A stretch of 64,000 nt of DNA from Streptomyces cadmiisoli (GTDB lineage Bacteria; Actinomycetota; Actinomycetes; Streptomycetales; Streptomycetaceae), in contig NZ_CP030074.1 of NCBI RefSeq assembly GCF_003261055.1, positions 905,902-969,901 of the forward strand. The letters are read 5' to 3'. Below are positions 61,687 to 64,000 of this stretch, one piece after another. Positions within the stretch are counted from its first letter, which is position 1. Each line of letters starts with the position of its first letter. The position numbers were made by a program, and so were the translations under genes. The notes beneath the pieces were generated by a model. That model made no database searches and was not told the origin of the DNA. It worked only from the letters and a program-made list of their open reading frames with translations.

Positions 61687-64000
61687 GACTGCTCCTTCGG
61701 GGGCTGGTTCGCCTGCTGGGCTGCTGCCTGCTTGCGGGCGCGGAACTCCTCGATGGTGAGGTTGTTCAGGCGGGAGCGGGTCTTGTCGGGGCGGTCAACG
61801 TAGCCGACGCGGGTGACGTGGGGCTCGATGACGTGGAGTTTCTGGAGCGGGGTGACGACGAGGAGTTGCAGACCCAGGCGCTGGAACAGGTCGAGGGCGA
61901 AGTGGGCGGAGGGGTCGTCACCGCGTCCGAAGGCTTCGTCGATGGTGACGAAGTGGAAGGTCTTGGGTTTGGCGGCGGTGGGGTCGATGCGGAACTGGTA
62001 GGCGAGGGAAGCAGCGAGGATGGTGTAGGCGAGTTTTTCCTTCTGGCCGCCGGACTTGCCGCCGGAGTCGGAGTGGACTTCGTACTCGGCGTCGTCCTCA
62101 CGGTTGAGTTCGCTGGCGGAGAAGACGAACCAGCGCCGCACGTCGGTGACCCGGGCGGTCCACTCCTTGTCGAGACGGGTGTGCTCCGGGCGGCCCTTGA
62201 AGCGGTCGAGGAGCGCCTTGACCTGGAGGAACTTCTCTTCGGTGTACGCGTCGCCGGCGTCGTTCGAGAGCGCTTCGCTGGTGCAGGCGCGCAGGTCGTG
62301 CTGGAACTCGCGGACCTCCCTGTTCGGCGTGGGGGCGGCGTTGAGCCGGATGTAGCGCCCCGGGTTGTAGTCGATGCCGGCCAACGAGGTGTTGATCACG
62401 TCGATGCGCTCGCGGATCTGCTGTTCCTGAGCACCGAGATGGGCCTGGAAGGAAGCGATGTCGCGGATGACGTTGGTGCGCAGGTACAGGAGGAACTGTT
62501 CCTCGAACCGGGGCAGGTCCTCGTCGGTGAGCCGGCTGTGCAACGTGCGGTAGCCGTCGGCGGATTCGATGGTGTTGTCCAGCTCGGCGGTGTGGACCGG
62601 GTATCTGCCGCGGAAGGCGGTCATCAGCCCCGCTGCCTGGCTGCTGGCGTGGCGCAGGGCGTCGTGGCGGCTGCTGCTGCTGCGCAGCAGCCGTTCTTCG
62701 GCATGACGCTCGGCGTCGTCCAGCATCTCCAGGAGGCCGTCGCCGTCGGCCGCGGGCAGGAACTTCCTCAGGGCGTCCTCGTGCTCCGCCATGCCGTCGA
62801 GGTCGCACGTCGCGAGGAACGTGGTGGTCCTGTCCAGCAGGTCGGCGATGTGCTGGACGTCGCGGCGCAGGCCGCCCAGCTCCTCCTGCCCCGTGGTGAA
62901 CGTCTTGCTGATCTGTACGATCTCGTCCTCGGTCCGCCGGAGCTGTGCGGTGAGCTTGTCCAGACCGGCTTCTGCTTCCAGGGCGCTCTTCTGCTGCTCG
63001 AACTGCTCGATGTCCGCGACGGTGCTTGGCCAGTCGAGTTCCGCGTAGGCGTCGACGCTGGCCAGCAGGGTGAGGGCGGCACTGGTTCCGGCGCGGGCCC
63101 GCTGCTGCTTCTCGAGTTCCCGGGTGGCCGTGGTGATGTCGGCGCTTTCGCGGGTGAGGCGGGTGGCCTCGGCGAGGAGGGCGTCGAGCTTGGCCTGGTT
63201 GCTCCAGCCCAGCACCCAGTTGCGCCGGTCGTCGATGCGGTGGGTGTCGTTCTTCTCGTGGCGGCCTCCGCCGCCTTTGATAAGGCCCTGCCGGGTGACG
63301 GCGGGCCGGGTGGTGCGGGGTGAACGCGTCCAGGTTTTCGGCACACAGGTAGTCGGCACGCGAGCGCAGCCGCGCGGCGAGCCAGTCGCGGGCCCAGCTG
63401 TCGGACTTGAGCTGGAGTTTGGCGGTCAGCAGGGTGGGGTCGTCTGGCAGCGTGGTGAGGGGTGTGTGGGCGGGGACTTGGTAGTAGACCAGTCTGAGGC
63501 CCAGGTGACGGCCGTTGACCCAGGCCGAGACTGTGTCGTAGTGGGCGTGTGGGACCAGCAGGGACAAGGCGAACCCGTGCAGTACGCCGCTCGGCGGCGC
63601 CGGCCCATTCGGCTTCGTCGTCGCGGACCTGGATCAGCTCGCCGGCGAACGGCAGGACCTAGTCGGAGACGCCCGTGGCGGTGGCGAGTTCGCGGCGCAG
63701 GGCCAGCAACTGGGCGGGGATGCTGGAGCGCTGCTGTTGCAGGCTGGTGATCTCGCGCCGCAGCGCGTCGGTCGCGGTGGTGTTGCCGTGGCGCGCGATG
63801 GCGAGATTGTCGAGTTTCCCGCGGGCCTGCTGCTCTTGTTCCTCGGCCCGGGAGCGGGCGGTGGAGATCTGGTCGGTCCGTTCGCGGAAGGAGGCGGCGT
63901 CGGTGACGGGATCCATGCCGGCCTGCGCGAGCCAGGTGTCGTACTCGGTGGCGCGCTTGCGGCGCCGTTCACGTTCGCGGCCGAGCTCTTTGATCCGGCC
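61683..64000 (-). pseudogene. jetC: JetC, SMC-like ATPase of Wadjet, frameshifted, runs off window
   Basis: The minus strand encodes the C-terminal and middle parts of a JetC condensin-like ATPase. The end is well preserved: SGGKSGGQKEKLAYTILAAS (ABC signature) and FHFVTIDEAFGRGDDPSAHF (Walker B and D loop), then LLVVTPLQKLHVIEPHV. Upstream are coiled-coil arms. Damage is seen at about 63310 (frame change between DAFTPHHP and VTRQGLIKGG), at about 63585 (frame change after WAGAAER) and at 63661 (in-frame TAG after ATGVSD). The Walker A part lies beyond the window. Three lesions argue for true decay rather than one sequencing error. Confidence 0.85.

Noticed and set aside
1..64000. tRNA, rRNA and tRNA-type attachment sites
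   Set aside because: No cloverleaf or rRNA signature was recognised on either strand by reading; a covariance search was not possible here.

Overview
The window is very GC-rich over most of its length, uses GTG starts and strong G/C third positions, and carries streptomycete hallmarks: a DUF2637 (Spd-like) plasmid-transfer protein, a LamG/RHS secreted pair, ECF sigma cassettes, and IS21, ISL3, IS701-like, IS1380, ISAs1 and IS5 elements. It most likely comes from a Streptomyces or close relative. The density of broken genes and insertion elements suggests a chromosome arm, linear plasmid or integrative island. The first 5.5 kb is visibly richer in A+T than the rest and looks acquired.

Layout. 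(1) 1-5.7 kb: a RiPP-like locus with a YcaO enzyme cut by the window edge, a 43-residue acidic precursor with a Gly-Gly motif, a JmjC/cupin oxygenase and an Eis-like GNAT acetyltransferase, interrupted by IS debris. (2) 5.8-9.3 kb: an IS5-family transposase, a DUF2637 membrane protein and a decayed small gene. (3) 9.5-21.3 kb: a degenerate CRISPR-like array, then cas3, cas8e, cas11e, cas7e, cas5e and cas6e, continuing 45 bp after cas6e into a TnsB-like DDE transposase and a TnsC-like AAA+ ATPase, with no cas1 or cas2. This is the most striking feature, a candidate type I-E CRISPR-associated transposition operon. (4) 21.7-26.3 kb: a DprA-like protein coupled to a HAD/phosphoribosyltransferase protein, and a divergent ECF sigma cassette. 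(5) 26.9-33.5 kb: ISL3 debris, an MFS exporter, an intact IS21 element and a frameshifted IS701-like transposase. (6) 33.7-46.7 kb: a secreted LamG protein and a 2,192-residue RHS polymorphic toxin, its immunity gene, a displaced toxin tip and two more immunity candidates. (7) 46.8-48.8 kb: the remains of a conventional I-E adaptation module, with cas1 truncated at an ISAs1 remnant, cas2 intact and a clean array of nine repeats. (8) 48.9-57.1 kb: a broken helicase whose coding stops abruptly beside a second transposition module (TnsB-like, two TnsC-like ATPases, a degenerate recombinase-like protein, a receiver-like protein). (9) 57.2-64 kb: a second ECF sigma cassette and the decaying jetC/jetD end of a Wadjet system with a duplicated, catalytically altered jetD tail.

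How the parts may work together. The cas3-to-tnsC block is one co-oriented run with overlapping cas genes and good ribosome binding sites, so Cascade, Cas3 and the transposase are probably co-expressed. Whether Cascade guides transposition, or the cas genes are defensive cargo, cannot be decided from sequence. An intact-looking Cas3 argues against the usual cleavage-free model of guided transposition. The second module shares the transposase architecture and C-terminal ATPase motifs but has no cas genes in its operon. The clean array and Cas2 lie 3 kb upstream of it.

Limits: all family calls rest on motif reading. No database search, alignment or folding was run. Transposon ends are proposed at one place only (51239) and no matching partner end was found.
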